Under the pieces are notes generated by a model. It was given only the letters and a program-made list of their open reading frames with translations. It did not search any database and was not told the DNA's origin. DNA of 64,000 nt, taken from Robertkochia sediminum (GTDB lineage Bacteria; Bacteroidota; Bacteroidia; Flavobacteriales; Flavobacteriaceae). A program made the position numbers and the translations under genes. Below, piece by piece: positions 16,202-24,486 of this stretch (position 1 is its first letter; every line of letters begins with the position of its first letter). Location of the stretch: contig NZ_JADMKT010000078.1 of NCBI RefSeq assembly GCF_016786255.1, forward strand, positions 62,001 through 126,000, read 5' to 3'.

Positions 16202-17398
16202 TTAGCTTCTTCCGCCTCGGGAACTTCTTCCCGATGATCTTCCTGAAGCCTTTCTTACCTGGGTGCTTCTGCTTTTATTGCTTACCCTGGTGCTTTTTGA
16301 ATTATTTGAAACGTTCCTTGAGCTTTTTGAATTCCTCGTAACGTTCCTGGTGCTTTTCGAATTCTTTGAAACATTCCTTGAGCTTCTGTTCACCGTTGGT
16401 GTATTTGAATTCGAATTTCTGCTCTTACCCTTATAGCTCTTAGTGTTGTTGCGCTGTGAGGTATTCCTGGTCTCCACAGAACGCTTTACAGTCGCTCTTG
16501 AATTTTCTCCTGAGGTCCTTGTATAGCCTCTGTCCGGTTTGCCAACATTCTGACTTCTGCGTGGGGTGACCGATTTTCTGCTATTGCTTCCAACCGCAGA
16601 TCTTCGGGTACTTGTTCTGTAGGCATCAGATTTACTGTAGGCACGTTGGTTCGCTTCGTACTTCAGGCTTCTTTTTCTAATGGCTCTCTGGATGCTGGCG
16701 TCGTTTCTGCTGGCTACCCTTCGGTCGTTTCTATACACATTTCTACGCGGATTGCTTTCTTTGTAATGGTATGTTCTCCCGACAGGAGCGTAAGCTCTTC
16801 TGTGGTTGTTTCTGTAAGGGCGGTAATACGTATATCGTACGGGGTGGTAATACCTTCTGTAAGGCCTGGTATTTACGAGGCAAAAATTAACAGCAGGTCT
16901 TACAAAATAACTGTAAACGGGGCGGTGTACGTACAATCTGTTATACATGTTGATGTACCCGTTAAACCGTGCAAACCTTCCGTATCCATCGTAATACACA
17001 TAGAGTCCGCCAATTCTTGAAACCCTTCCTCTTTGATAAAACACGTTCAGGCCTCCAATGCGGCTTACCCTTCCGTAGAAGTCGTAATAGATAGGCGTGT
17101 TCTCTATCTGGATCACTGCTCCGTAATCGTCATACTGTACCCACGGACTGTAATTGAATCCGGCGTTAAAACTTATGCTTACGTTTCTGCTGCGATAGTC
17201 AACACCTACGTAATTCGGATTGTCGATAAAGAAATCATACTCTCCGTCGGGATATACCGAAAACGTAATACCGTTCTCAACAAAGATGAGCGCATCTTGA
17301 TACCCAAAAATTCTTCGGCCGGCATTCTCAGTAGTGGTAGAACCAAATGCCACCTGGCTTATAATAAGGCTAACGAAAGTTAAGATGAGATTTTTCAT
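16202..17398 (-). CDS. Secreted, highly basic Arg/Ser/Asn-rich repeat protein
   Basis: The 398-residue protein has a signal peptide (MKNLILTFVSLIISQVAFG, then STTTEN). The N-terminal half is Tyr/Gly-rich and repeats RVSRIGGL-x-V-[FY]-Y twice near residues 110-135. The middle is Arg/Tyr-rich (RPYRRYYHPVRYTYYRPYR). The C-terminal 150 residues are Arg/Ser/Asn-rich low complexity and include three tandem 10-residue units of the form [ST]RNV[ST]-x-NSK[ST]. I begin at ATG 17398 rather than TTG 17404. A sigma-54-like box lies 55-70 bases upstream. The function is unknown; binding to anionic polymers is only a guess from charge. Confidence 0.75.
   Translation of the reverse strand: MKNLILTFVSLIISQVAFGSTTTENAGRRIFGYQDALIFVENGITFSVYPDGEYDFFIDNPNYVGVDYRSRNVSISFNAGFNYSPWVQYDDYGAVIQIENTPIYYDFYGRVSRIGGLNVFYQRGRVSRIGGLYVYYDGYGRFARFNGYINMYNRLYVHRPVYSYFVRPAVNFCLVNTRPYRRYYHPVRYTYYRPYRNNHRRAYAPVGRTYHYKESNPRRNVYRNDRRVASRNDASIQRAIRKRSLKYEANQRAYSKSDAYRTSTRRSAVGSNSRKSVTPRRSQNVGKPDRGYTRTSGENSRATVKRSVETRNTSQRNNTKSYKGKSRNSNSNTPTVNRSSRNVSKNSKSTRNVTRNSKSSRNVSNNSKSTRVSNKSRSTQVRKASGRSSGRSSRGGRS
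16292..16381 (-). repeat. Three 30-bp tandem repeats inside the basic protein gene
   Basis: Units 16292-16321, 16322-16351 and 16352-16381 are close copies and encode the three 10-residue [ST]RNV repeats. The length is a multiple of three, so copy-number change would keep frame. Confidence 0.8.
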
Positions 17399-17452
17399 GG
17401 TCAAATGGTTTTAAGGTTAAACAATTTGCGGTTGGTATGTGTTTTTTTAAGA

Positions 17453-17468
17453 ATCAAATCGCGTGCCA
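17453..17468 (-). promoter_or_regulatory. Sigma-54-like promoter of the basic secreted protein gene
   Basis: On the minus strand the sequence reads TGGCACG-CGAT-TTGAT, one base off the TGGCACG-N4-TTGCW consensus (the C of the -12 GC). The predicted start site is about 45 bases before ATG 17398. Confidence 0.4.
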
Positions 17469-17550
17469 AAAAATGAAACACTTTGAATTCACTGGGGTTT
17501 CCAGCATATCGCATTAAATCAATCTATTGCTAATCAGCCTGTTAAGATTG

Positions 17551-17600
17551 TTAAAAAAGAAAACTCCGCAAACCGGTGAATTTCCGATGTTGCGGAGTTT
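17551..17600 (-). terminator. Minus-strand intrinsic terminator
   Basis: AAACTCCGCA (17561-17570) and TGCGGAGTTT (17591-17600) form a 10-bp stem with a 20-base loop. On the minus strand the stem is followed by a T-rich tract (CTTTTTTAA). It could end the candidate RNA or the uvrA transcript. Confidence 0.65.
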
Positions 17601-17756
17601 TGCAACTAACCAACCAAATAATCAAAAATTAGCATGAAGCTAAAACGTTTGTATTTTTTTGAGATCAAAATCGTTTTATACAGAAGACCGGGATAAACGA
17701 TCGAAAATTAGAAGAGTTTAGCATCAGGTCTTCAGATTCAGGGATTCTGTCGTTCA
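17551..17756 (-). ncRNA. Candidate sigma-54-dependent small RNA (or 30-codon leaderless gene)
   Basis: A perfect sigma-54 promoter predicts a start near 17756 and a terminator lies near 17551, giving a transcript of about 205 bases. It contains a 30-codon frame (17757-17665) starting MNDRIPESEDLM, whose ATG would sit at the very 5-prime end. I cannot tell whether it is translated, and I recognise no RNA family. Confidence 0.3.
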
Positions 17757-17766
17757 TCCAGTTAAA

Positions 17767-17782
17767 AGCAATTAGCGTGCCA
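17767..17782 (-). promoter_or_regulatory. Consensus sigma-54 promoter
   Basis: On the minus strand it reads TGGCACG-CTAA-TTGCT, an exact match to TGGCACG-N4-TTGCW with correct spacing. It points into the gap between uvrA and the basic protein gene. Confidence 0.55.
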
Positions 17783-17890
17783 AAAATCTAAATATGGGGT
17801 AAAAAAATATGTTCACAGTCCGTGTAGCAGCGTGTATAATGGTTTGTTGTGCAGCTTGTTATGGTGTTTAATGGCTGATGGTTTTAAAAC

Positions 17891-20668
17891 TCAGAGCTTA
17901 TCCTGAAGGTATTTCCAGGTAGCTCCTTTTTTAGCTGCAACCACTTCTTCCGGGGTTCCTGCAGCAATCAGCTGTCCCCCCTTGATACCGCCTTCCGGCC
18001 CCAGGTCGATCAGATGATCGGCACATTTTATAAGGTCCAGGTTGTGCTCGATCACGATCACCGAATGTCCTTTTTCAATAAGCGCATTAAAAGAAGCCAA
18101 TAGTTTCCTGATATCGTGAAAGTGCAATCCTGTTGTAGGCTCGTCAAAAATAAACAGGGCTTTGTCTGCACTATTGCCTTTAACCAGGAACGAAGCCAGT
18201 TTAATACGCTGGGCCTCACCACCAGACAGGGTAGAAGAAGACTGTCCCAGGGTTACATATCCCAGTCCTACGTCCTGCAAAGGCTTTAGCTTATTTGTCA
18301 CCTTGGTCTGTTGATGCGTTCTGAAGAAATCTACGGCGTCATCGATGGTCATATTCAGGATGTCGTCTATATTCTTGTCTTCGAACTTGACTTCCAGGAC
18401 ATCCTTTTTAAAGCGCTTGCCTCCACAGGTTTCACATTCGAGGTGCACATCGGCCATAAATTGCATTTCTATGGTCACTTCGCCTTCCCCCTTACAGGTT
18501 TCACAGCGACCGCCCTCTACATTAAATGAAAAGTGCTTGGGTTTATAGCCTCTGATCTTTGCCAGCTTCTGAGTGGAGAACAGGTTTCTTATATCATCAT
18601 AGGCTTTGATGTAGGTAACCGGGTTAGACCGCGATGAGCGACCTATCGGATTCTGATCTACGAACTCAACGTGTCTGAGCTTGCCGAAATTACCTTCCAG
18701 GGCCGAGAATTGCCCTGCTTTTTCACCGTACCCTCCCAGTTCTTTCAGAATGGCAGGGTAGAGGATCTTTTTGACCAAGGTACTCTTTCCGCTTCCGGAA
18801 ACCCCGGTGATCACCGTGAGTCCGTTGAGTGGAAAGCGCACGTCGATATTCTTCAGGTTGTTCTCCCGGGCTCCAATGACATCAATGTAAAAGCTGCCTT
18901 TTCTGCGTTTTTCAGGTAGGGCGATAAGCTCTTCACCATTGAGGTATTTTGCCGTAAGGGAATCACTTTTCAGGATGTTTTCAAAATTGCCTGTGGCAAC
19001 CACATTACCTCCATGGGTTCCTGCCTCAGGACCTATGTCTATGATCTCATCGGCAGCTCGCATAATATCTTCGTCGTGCTCGACAACGATCACGGTATTG
19101 CCAAGATCCCTTAATGAGCGCAATACCCCTATAAGTTTTTCGGTATCTTTAGGGTGTAGTCCAATACTCGGTTCATCGAGAATGTACATAGACCCCACCA
19201 GGCTGCTCCCCAGGGAGGTGGCCAGGTTGATGCGTTGGGATTCTCCACCACTAAGGGTATTCGATTTACGATTCAGGGTGAGGTAATCAAGACCTACATT
19301 AGAGAGGAATTCCAGGCGGCTGGTGATCTCTTTGAGCAAACGTTTAGCAATAGCCTGTTCGTGTTCTTCGAGCACGAGACTATTAAAGTATTCCTTTAAT
19401 TGATCTATTGGAAGCTCCACCAGGTCGAGGATCGTTTTGGTTCCAACCTTCACATAGGAGGCTTCTTTGCGAAGTCTTTTGCCCTTACAAACCTCACATC
19501 TGGTTTTACCGCGATAGCGGGAGAGCATGACCCTGTTCTGGATCTTATAACTCTTATCTTCAAGCTCCTGGAAGAAGTCACGGAGTCCGGTAAAATATTG
19601 GTTACCGCTCCATACCAGGTCCCGTTGTGCTTCGCTAAGCTCGTACCACGGTTTGTGTATGGGAAAGTCGAACTTATAGGCATTATTGACCAACTGATCC
19701 CTGTACCAGCTCATAGATTCTCCACGCCAGGCAAAGATGGCATTTTCATAGATCGACAATCCTGTGTTGGGAACAATAAGTTCCTCGTCAAGCCCGATCA
19801 CATCGCCATAACCTTCGCATTTAGGGCAGGCGCCGTAGGGGTTGTTAAAACTAAACAGGTGAACATTGGGTTCGAGAAAGGTAAGTGCGTCCTTTTCAAA
19901 GCGATTGCTGAAATGGTGCATTTCACCGCTGCTCAGATCTTCAACGAAACATTCGCCCTTACCTTCAAAAAAAGCGGTGTCGGTAGCATCGGCCAGACGA
20001 TTGTAGAAATCTTCATCATGGCGTACTACGATACGATCAACTACAAGATAAAAGTCGTGGTCGATCTCTTCTTCGATCTCTTCGATCCGGAGCACCTCAT
20101 TTTTGTATTTGATACGGGCATAGCCTTGTTGTGAAAGTATCTGCAGGGTTTTGACCACACTGCGTTCTTCGGGAATGTGTACCGGTGCGAGCAATAGCAG
20201 TTTGGTGCGCTCTTCATAAGACTTGATGCGATCGATCACATCAGAAACGGTATCTTTTTTTACCTCTTCGCCCGAAACGGGGGAGTAGGTCTTACCAATA
20301 CGGGCATAGAGCAGTTTGAGGTAATCATAGATCTCTGTGGTGGTTCCTACGGTAGAACGCGGATTGGTAGAATTGACCTTTTGTTCGATGGCAATGGCCG
20401 GTGCGATCCCTTTGATAAAATCGACCTTAGGTTTATTCAGGCGTCCCAGAAACTGGCGGGCGTAAGACGATAAGCTCTCCACGTATCGTCGCTGACCTTC
20501 GGCATAAAGGGTATCAAAAGCCAGGCTGGATTTACCACTACCCGACAATCCGGTGATCACCACCAGTTTATTGCGCGGTATGGCCACATCTATATTTTTG
20601 AGATTGTGGAGTTTAGCGCCCTTTATGAGGATATTTTTCTTTGGGTCTAAGGTCGAAATGTTGGTCAT
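17891..20668 (-). CDS. uvrA: UvrA, excinuclease ABC subunit A (first copy)
   Basis: The 925-residue DNA-damage-recognition ATPase forms a dimer that loads UvrB. The first ATPase has Walker [10 protein letters not shown] (40-48) and signature [13 protein letters not shown]; the second has GVSGSGKST and [13 protein letters not shown], with DEPSIGLH and DEPTTGLH as Walker B and D-loops. Zinc cysteine pairs are CPKC, CEVC and CETC with CETC. ATG 20668 is chosen over an upstream TTG, since a -7 box lies just before it. A second full-domain UvrA lies at the right edge, so one copy may be specialised. Confidence 0.94.
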   Translation of the reverse strand: MTNISTLDPKKNILIKGAKLHNLKNIDVAIPRNKLVVITGLSGSGKSSLAFDTLYAEGQRRYVESLSSYARQFLGRLNKPKVDFIKGIAPAIAIEQKVNSTNPRSTVGTTTEIYDYLKLLYARIGKTYSPVSGEEVKKDTVSDVIDRIKSYEERTKLLLLAPVHIPEERSVVKTLQILSQQGYARIKYKNEVLRIEEIEEEIDHDFYLVVDRIVVRHDEDFYNRLADATDTAFFEGKGECFVEDLSSGEMHHFSNRFEKDALTFLEPNVHLFSFNNPYGACPKCEGYGDVIGLDEELIVPNTGLSIYENAIFAWRGESMSWYRDQLVNNAYKFDFPIHKPWYELSEAQRDLVWSGNQYFTGLRDFFQELEDKSYKIQNRVMLSRYRGKTRCEVCKGKRLRKEASYVKVGTKTILDLVELPIDQLKEYFNSLVLEEHEQAIAKRLLKEITSRLEFLSNVGLDYLTLNRKSNTLSGGESQRINLATSLGSSLVGSMYILDEPSIGLHPKDTEKLIGVLRSLRDLGNTVIVVEHDEDIMRAADEIIDIGPEAGTHGGNVVATGNFENILKSDSLTAKYLNGEELIALPEKRRKGSFYIDVIGARENNLKNIDVRFPLNGLTVITGVSGSGKSTLVKKILYPAILKELGGYGEKAGQFSALEGNFGKLRHVEFVDQNPIGRSSRSNPVTYIKAYDDIRNLFSTQKLAKIRGYKPKHFSFNVEGGRCETCKGEGEVTIEMQFMADVHLECETCGGKRFKKDVLEVKFEDKNIDDILNMTIDDAVDFFRTHQQTKVTNKLKPLQDVGLGYVTLGQSSSTLSGGEAQRIKLASFLVKGNSADKALFIFDEPTTGLHFHDIRKLLASFNALIEKGHSVIVIEHNLDLIKCADHLIDLGPEGGIKGGQLIAAGTPEEVVAAKKGATWKYLQDKL

Positions 20669-20686
20669 AACCTGAATTGAAAAGCA

Positions 20687-20694
20687 CAAAGATA
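20687..20694 (-). promoter_or_regulatory. -7 box TATCTTTG of uvrA
   Basis: Perfect TAnnTTTG on the minus strand, 18 bases before ATG 20668. It argues against the in-frame TTG at 20689 as the start. Confidence 0.5.
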
Positions 20695-20859
20695 AGAATC
20701 TAATAGGTTTGATTTTAAACGTCTTGTAAAAGAAAGATTATAAAGAAATGCCAATTTTTTTTTGTTTTTCTCTGTCAAATAGCTTTATATTTGGTTCATC
20801 CGAGCCTAAAAAACGAACGCCTATTCTATAAAATTACTTTTATCAATCAACTAATTACT

Positions 20860-21486
20860 ATGTCTTTATTTTCCGTAAAGACTGGTGCGTTAAAAAGTAA
20901 TTTTATGGACCAACAACTTCAGGACTCATGTTTGGTGAAGCGTTATCTCGACGGCGATGAAAAGGCACTTGAAGTGCTGATCAACAAACATTCTCAACGT
21001 ATTTACGGATTTATTTATTCCAAGGTCTACGACCGCGATGTTACCGAGGATATTTTCCAGGACACTTTTATTAAGGTGATCAAGACCCTTAAGAGAGGGA
21101 AGTACAATGAAGAGGGGAAATTTCTTCCCTGGGTGATACGTATTGCTCAAAACCTTGTGATCGATCACTTTCGTCGTAATTCCCGTATGCCCAAATTCGA
21201 AGGCAATGATGAATTCAATATCCTCACGGTGCTGGGTGATCCCGGACTTAATGCCGAAAAACAGATCATTAAAGAGCAGGTGGAAACCGACTTGAAATCC
21301 CTGGTGGCAGAACTACCTCAGGATCAGCAGGAAGTGCTTATCATGCGATTGTACAAGGATATGAGCTTTAAGGAGATCGCAGCCGTTACCGGGGTTTCTA
21401 TTAATACGGCTCTGGGGCGTATGAGGTATGCCATTATCAATCTGAGAAAGCTGGTGAAAAAAAATAATATTATTTTAACCAACTAA
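20860..21486 (+). CDS. ECF-type RNA polymerase sigma factor
   Basis: The 208-residue sigma-70-family protein has region 2 (ALEVLINKHSQRIYGFIYSKVYDRDVTEDIFQDTFIKV, then LPWVIRIAQNLVIDHFRR) and region 4 (ELPQDQQEVLIMRLYKDMSFKEIAAVTGVSINTALGRMRYA). I start at ATG 20860 (MSLFSVKTGALKS), which resembles flavobacterial relatives; ATG 20905 is the alternative. There is no recognisable membrane anti-sigma gene beside it. Instead a 47-residue gene follows after 52 bases and ends at a strong terminator, so the two likely form a unit. The regulon is unknown. Confidence 0.9.
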   Translation: MSLFSVKTGALKSNFMDQQLQDSCLVKRYLDGDEKALEVLINKHSQRIYGFIYSKVYDRDVTEDIFQDTFIKVIKTLKRGKYNEEGKFLPWVIRIAQNLVIDHFRRNSRMPKFEGNDEFNILTVLGDPGLNAEKQIIKEQVETDLKSLVAELPQDQQEVLIMRLYKDMSFKEIAAVTGVSINTALGRMRYAIINLRKLVKKNNIILTN

Positions 21487-21538
21487 CACAATAACAAGAG
21501 GTTCGCTGCGTTATCATATTGAATTTTAAACGCATAGC

Positions 21539-21682
21539 ATGGCAAATCTTTACATTTCAGAATCCTCAAAACAAAAACAACTAAAACCCAGAAAGGAGAC
21601 CATTCGTTTTCTTCTGGATTATTCTAAAGCTTTAAGTGTTACTAAGTACAAGGAGATGACCTTCGAGACCATCTCGAACTGA
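21539..21682 (+). CDS. Small conserved-looking protein downstream of the ECF sigma factor
   Basis: ATG 21539 to TGA 21682 encodes 47 residues: MANLYISESSKQKQLKP, then RKETIRFLLDYSKALSV and KYKEMTFETISN. It has no signal or membrane segment, is rich in Lys and Ser, and is predicted to have one central helix. It sits between the sigma factor and a strong terminator, on the same strand. I recall very similar short proteins in the same place in other flavobacteria, which I cannot verify here. A regulator or partner of the sigma factor is a hypothesis only. Confidence 0.7.
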   Translation: MANLYISESSKQKQLKPRKETIRFLLDYSKALSVTKYKEMTFETISN

Positions 21683-21687
21683 TCCTT

Positions 21688-21726
21688 AGAAAAGATCCCG
21701 GAATATTACCGGGATCTTTTCTTTTT
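21688..21726. terminator. Bidirectional terminator between the sigma unit and nth
   Basis: A 14-bp stem (21688-21701 with 21709-21722) ends in CCGG with a 7-base loop and has A- and T-runs outside. The nth stop codon (21706-21708) lies in the loop. Confidence 0.92.
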
Positions 21727-22368
21727 AATATACTCGTCGATCACGGTCTTTCTTCCGATGGTCCGGGTAATAATATCCTTATCCAGGTCCCATCCGCGGG
21801 CCGGTGAATATTCTCTTCCGTAAAATATGATCTGCAGATGTAGTTTGTTCCATTTTTCTTTGGGGAACAAGCGTTTAGCATCTTTTTCGGTTTGCACTAC
21901 ATTTTTCCCTGTGGTGAGGTTCCAGCGGTACATCAGTCGATGAATATGGGTGTCTACAGGAAAGGCCGGGATCCCAAATGCCTGAGCTACCACGACACTG
22001 GCTGTTTTATGGCCCACACCGGGCAGTTCTTCCAGGGCTTCAAGGCTTTGAGGCACCTCTCCTTCATATTTATCGATAAGGATCTGCGATAGCTCATGAA
22101 TCGCCTTCGATTTCGAAGGGGATAGCCCTACCGGCTTGATGATCTCACGGATCTCATCAACAGTTAGGTTCACCATATGGTAAGGAGTAGAGGCCCTTTT
22201 AAAAAGGATCGGGGTAATGGTGTTCACCCTTGCATCGGTACTTTGTGCAGAGAGCAATACGGCGATCAAAAGGGTGTAAGGGTCTGTGTGATCCAGAGGA
22301 ATGGGAACGGTAGGATAAAGTTCTTCAAGGGTATTTACAACGAATTCGGCCTTTTCTGCTTTGGTCAT
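21706..22368 (-). CDS. nth: Endonuclease III without the Fe-S cluster
   Basis: The 220-residue helix-hairpin-helix glycosylase removes oxidised pyrimidines and nicks abasic sites. LLSAQSTDARVN, the HhH motif LPGVGHKTASVV with catalytic Lys121, and VDTHIHR with Asp139 are all present. The usual C-terminal four-cysteine [4Fe-4S] loop is absent: the protein contains no cysteine at all. In its place the tail reads YSPARGWDLDKDIITRTIGRK. The start ATG 22368 is divergent from bcp across 43 bases. Its catalytic residues are intact, so it should be an active enzyme. Confidence 0.92.
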   Translation of the reverse strand: MTKAEKAEFVVNTLEELYPTVPIPLDHTDPYTLLIAVLLSAQSTDARVNTITPILFKRASTPYHMVNLTVDEIREIIKPVGLSPSKSKAIHELSQILIDKYEGEVPQSLEALEELPGVGHKTASVVVAQAFGIPAFPVDTHIHRLMYRWNLTTGKNVVQTEKDAKRLFPKEKWNKLHLQIIFYGREYSPARGWDLDKDIITRTIGRKTVIDEYIKKKRSR

Positions 22369-22411
22369 TATTTGCTAATTTAGACGAACGTAAAACTATT
22401 AAAAAAATTCT

Positions 22412-22867
22412 ATGAACACATTGAAAGCAGGGGATAAGGTACCCGCCTTTTCCGGAGTAACCGATAAAGGAGAACCGATAAGCCTTGACGATTATAAAGG
22501 AAAAAAACTCGTGGTGTTTTTCTATCCCAAAGCGAGTACACCGGGATGTACTGCCGAGGCTTGTAATCTAAGAGATAACTACAAAGATTTGCAGGACAAG
22601 GGCTATGAGCTTTTAGGCGTTAGTGCCGATTCTGTAAAGCGTCAATCTAATTTTAGCACTAAATATGAATTTCCTTTTCCATTGGTCGCCGATGAAGAGA
22701 AGGAGGTGATCAATGCCTTTGGGGTATGGGGGCCTAAGAAATTCATGGGACGTGAATACGACGGCATTCACCGAATGACCTTTATCGTAAATGAAGAGGG
22801 GGTGGTAGACCGCGTGATCGCTAAGGTAAAGACCAAAGATCACGCTGCCCAGATCCTGGAAGACTGA
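22412..22867 (+). CDS. bcp: Thioredoxin-dependent peroxiredoxin (Bcp/PrxQ)
   Basis: The 151-residue cytosolic peroxidase reduces hydrogen peroxide and organic hydroperoxides. It has the peroxidatic Cys46 in the STPGCTAEAC motif and Cys51 five residues on, the resolving cysteine of the PrxQ type. FFYPKASTPGC and LLGVSADSVKRQSNF are diagnostic. Length is normal. It diverges from nth, another oxidative-damage gene, over a 43-base shared control region, and has its own strong terminator. Confidence 0.95.
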   Translation: MNTLKAGDKVPAFSGVTDKGEPISLDDYKGKKLVVFFYPKASTPGCTAEACNLRDNYKDLQDKGYELLGVSADSVKRQSNFSTKYEFPFPLVADEEKEVINAFGVWGPKKFMGREYDGIHRMTFIVNEEGVVDRVIAKVKTKDHAAQILED

Positions 22868-22885
22868 TGAAGCTATAGCAAAAAG

Positions 22886-22918
22886 AAAAGCCCCGGTGTT
22901 CAAATCCGGGGCTTTTTT
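22886..22918 (+). terminator. Terminator of bcp
   Basis: AGCCCCGG (22889-22896) pairs with CCGGGGCT (22906-22913), then six T. Confidence 0.9.
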
Positions 22919-22937
22919 GTTGTGGTATGCAATGCAG

Positions 22938-24401
22938 TTATGATTTCGATTTCTCCTCAATGGCTTTAGGAGCTTCGTAATCAAACAATTGTTTCTCTTT
23001 AATGAGTTTGGAGATCCCTTCAGGAAGCATTTCTTCCCAGCCTTCTTCTCCTTCAGAGATCTTTTTAAGTACTTCTCTTGAGAAGATATTAAGGCTTTCA
23101 GGATCGTAATCGAAAATATCGACCACTTTTCCATTGTATTTAAAGAACTTATAGAGCTCTTTCATACGTGGGTGTACCTTCAGGTTGTTGCTGGTAACGA
23201 GGAGTCCGGTATCCGGATCGATCATCGGATATAAGTATACCCTAAGGTCCTTGTAGAATAGTTTACCAAAGGCTTCGAGGATGCCTCCGCTCAAATGACG
23301 GTAATAGCGCTCGTCAAAGATCTCTACCAGGTTGTTAACTCCCATGGTAAGGGCCATACGTTCTTTGGTATAATTCGAGAAGTATTCTACCAGTTTGTAG
23401 TATTCCTGGAAGTTGGATATGAGCACGGTTTGTCCAAGAGAGCAGAGCAGTCGTGCGCGATCCATGAAATCTTCTTCATCGATCTCACCTTCGGCTCTGA
23501 GGTTCGAAAGCGTGATCTCAAAGATCACCTGGGTCTTTTCTTCCTCAACCTTGTTCTCGCGAATGAAAATGTCATACGATTTTTTGAACATGTCCATATT
23601 CACCTTGGTTACCGGTCGGAAACTTCCTCTCAAGGCCAGAATATTGCGTTTGTAGAGAATGGCGGCCGGAAGGATATTGTTTCCGTCAGGTCCGAACATT
23701 ACCGCTTCGGTCATACCGTTCTTCACCAGCTGTAAGCTCATGACGCGGTTGTCTACATTTTCGAATCTCGGACCGGAGAAGTTGATCATATCGATCTCGA
23801 TGGTGTCCTTATCTATGTGGTCGTAAAGGTATTTCAGGAGCTTCTTAGGCTTGTGATGCTTGTAAAAGGCACCATAGATCAGGTTTACCCCAAGAATACC
23901 AAGGGTTTCCTGCTGTAGCCTGGCTTCGTTCTGTTTGAAACGAATGTGAAGGATAATATCGTTGTATTCCTCACCGGGTTCCAGCTGGAACTTGATCCCC
24001 AACCATCCGTGGCCCAGATACTTCTTGGCGAAGTCAATGGTGGCAACGGTATTCGCATATGAGAAAAAGATCTTATTGGGATGTTCCTCTCTGGAGATAC
24101 GCTGTTCCATGAGGGTCATCTCATGAGACAACATCTTTTTAAGGCGTTCTTCGGTAACGTATCTTCCGTCTTCCTCGGCACCATAGATCGCGTCACTAAA
24201 GGCTTTATCGTAGGCACTCATGGCCTTGGCAATGGTTCCGGAGGCACCACCTGCCCGAAAGAAATGCCTTACGGTTTCCTGACCTGCTCCTATCTCCGAA
24301 AACGTACCGTAAATAGTTTCGTTAAGATTGATCCTCAGGGCTTTGGCCTTAAGGGAAGGAACGTTCTCAAAATTCTTGTCTCCTTTTAAAACTAAGGGCA
24401 T
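22938..24401 (-). CDS. Conserved protein of unknown function (487 residues)
   Basis: This soluble-looking protein has no signal peptide and no membrane helix. Marked segments are GTFSEIGAGQETVRHFFRAGG (about 32-52), IFFSYANTVATIDF, FKQNEARLQQETLGILGVNL, MTEAVMFGPDGN and KVHPRMKELYKFFKYNG. I recall relatives in Bacteroidota that carry conflicting database labels (nicotinate-nucleotide adenylyltransferase, TonB-dependent receptor); neither label fits what I see, as there is no HxGH motif, plug or barrel. The strong acidic/basic balance suggests a cytosolic protein. It diverges from the MBL hydrolase. Confidence 0.8.
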   Translation of the reverse strand: MPLVLKGDKNFENVPSLKAKALRINLNETIYGTFSEIGAGQETVRHFFRAGGASGTIAKAMSAYDKAFSDAIYGAEEDGRYVTEERLKKMLSHEMTLMEQRISREEHPNKIFFSYANTVATIDFAKKYLGHGWLGIKFQLEPGEEYNDIILHIRFKQNEARLQQETLGILGVNLIYGAFYKHHKPKKLLKYLYDHIDKDTIEIDMINFSGPRFENVDNRVMSLQLVKNGMTEAVMFGPDGNNILPAAILYKRNILALRGSFRPVTKVNMDMFKKSYDIFIRENKVEEEKTQVIFEITLSNLRAEGEIDEEDFMDRARLLCSLGQTVLISNFQEYYKLVEYFSNYTKERMALTMGVNNLVEIFDERYYRHLSGGILEAFGKLFYKDLRVYLYPMIDPDTGLLVTSNNLKVHPRMKELYKFFKYNGKVVDIFDYDPESLNIFSREVLKKISEGEEGWEEMLPEGISKLIKEKQLFDYEAPKAIEEKSKS

Positions 24402-24486
24402 AGCGCAATTTTATTTTGAAAACAAAGTTAAAAAGTTTAATGAAGGTAATCGGATAATAAATGATAAATTTGAGAAAAAATTCAGT

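Larger units (their letters stand above)
17399..17890. other. Intergenic region with sigma-54-like promoters and a minus-strand terminator
   Basis: The 492-base gap between the basic protein and uvrA holds two TGGCACG boxes that share the 12-mer GCGTGCCAAAAA (17461-17472 and 17775-17786), a hairpin terminator on the minus strand, and short open frames only. Confidence 0.6.

Noticed and set aside
16292-16381. Regular 30-bp repeats as a possible CRISPR array
   Set aside because: The units are directly contiguous with no spacers and code for a protein repeat.
17634-17693. 20-codon frame on the plus strand (MKLKRLYFF...)
   Set aside because: No promoter, no family and overlap with the minus-strand candidate transcript; too little support.
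19400-20134. 244-codon open frame on the plus strand inside uvrA
   Set aside because: It is antisense to a fully conserved UvrA and its translation has no family features.
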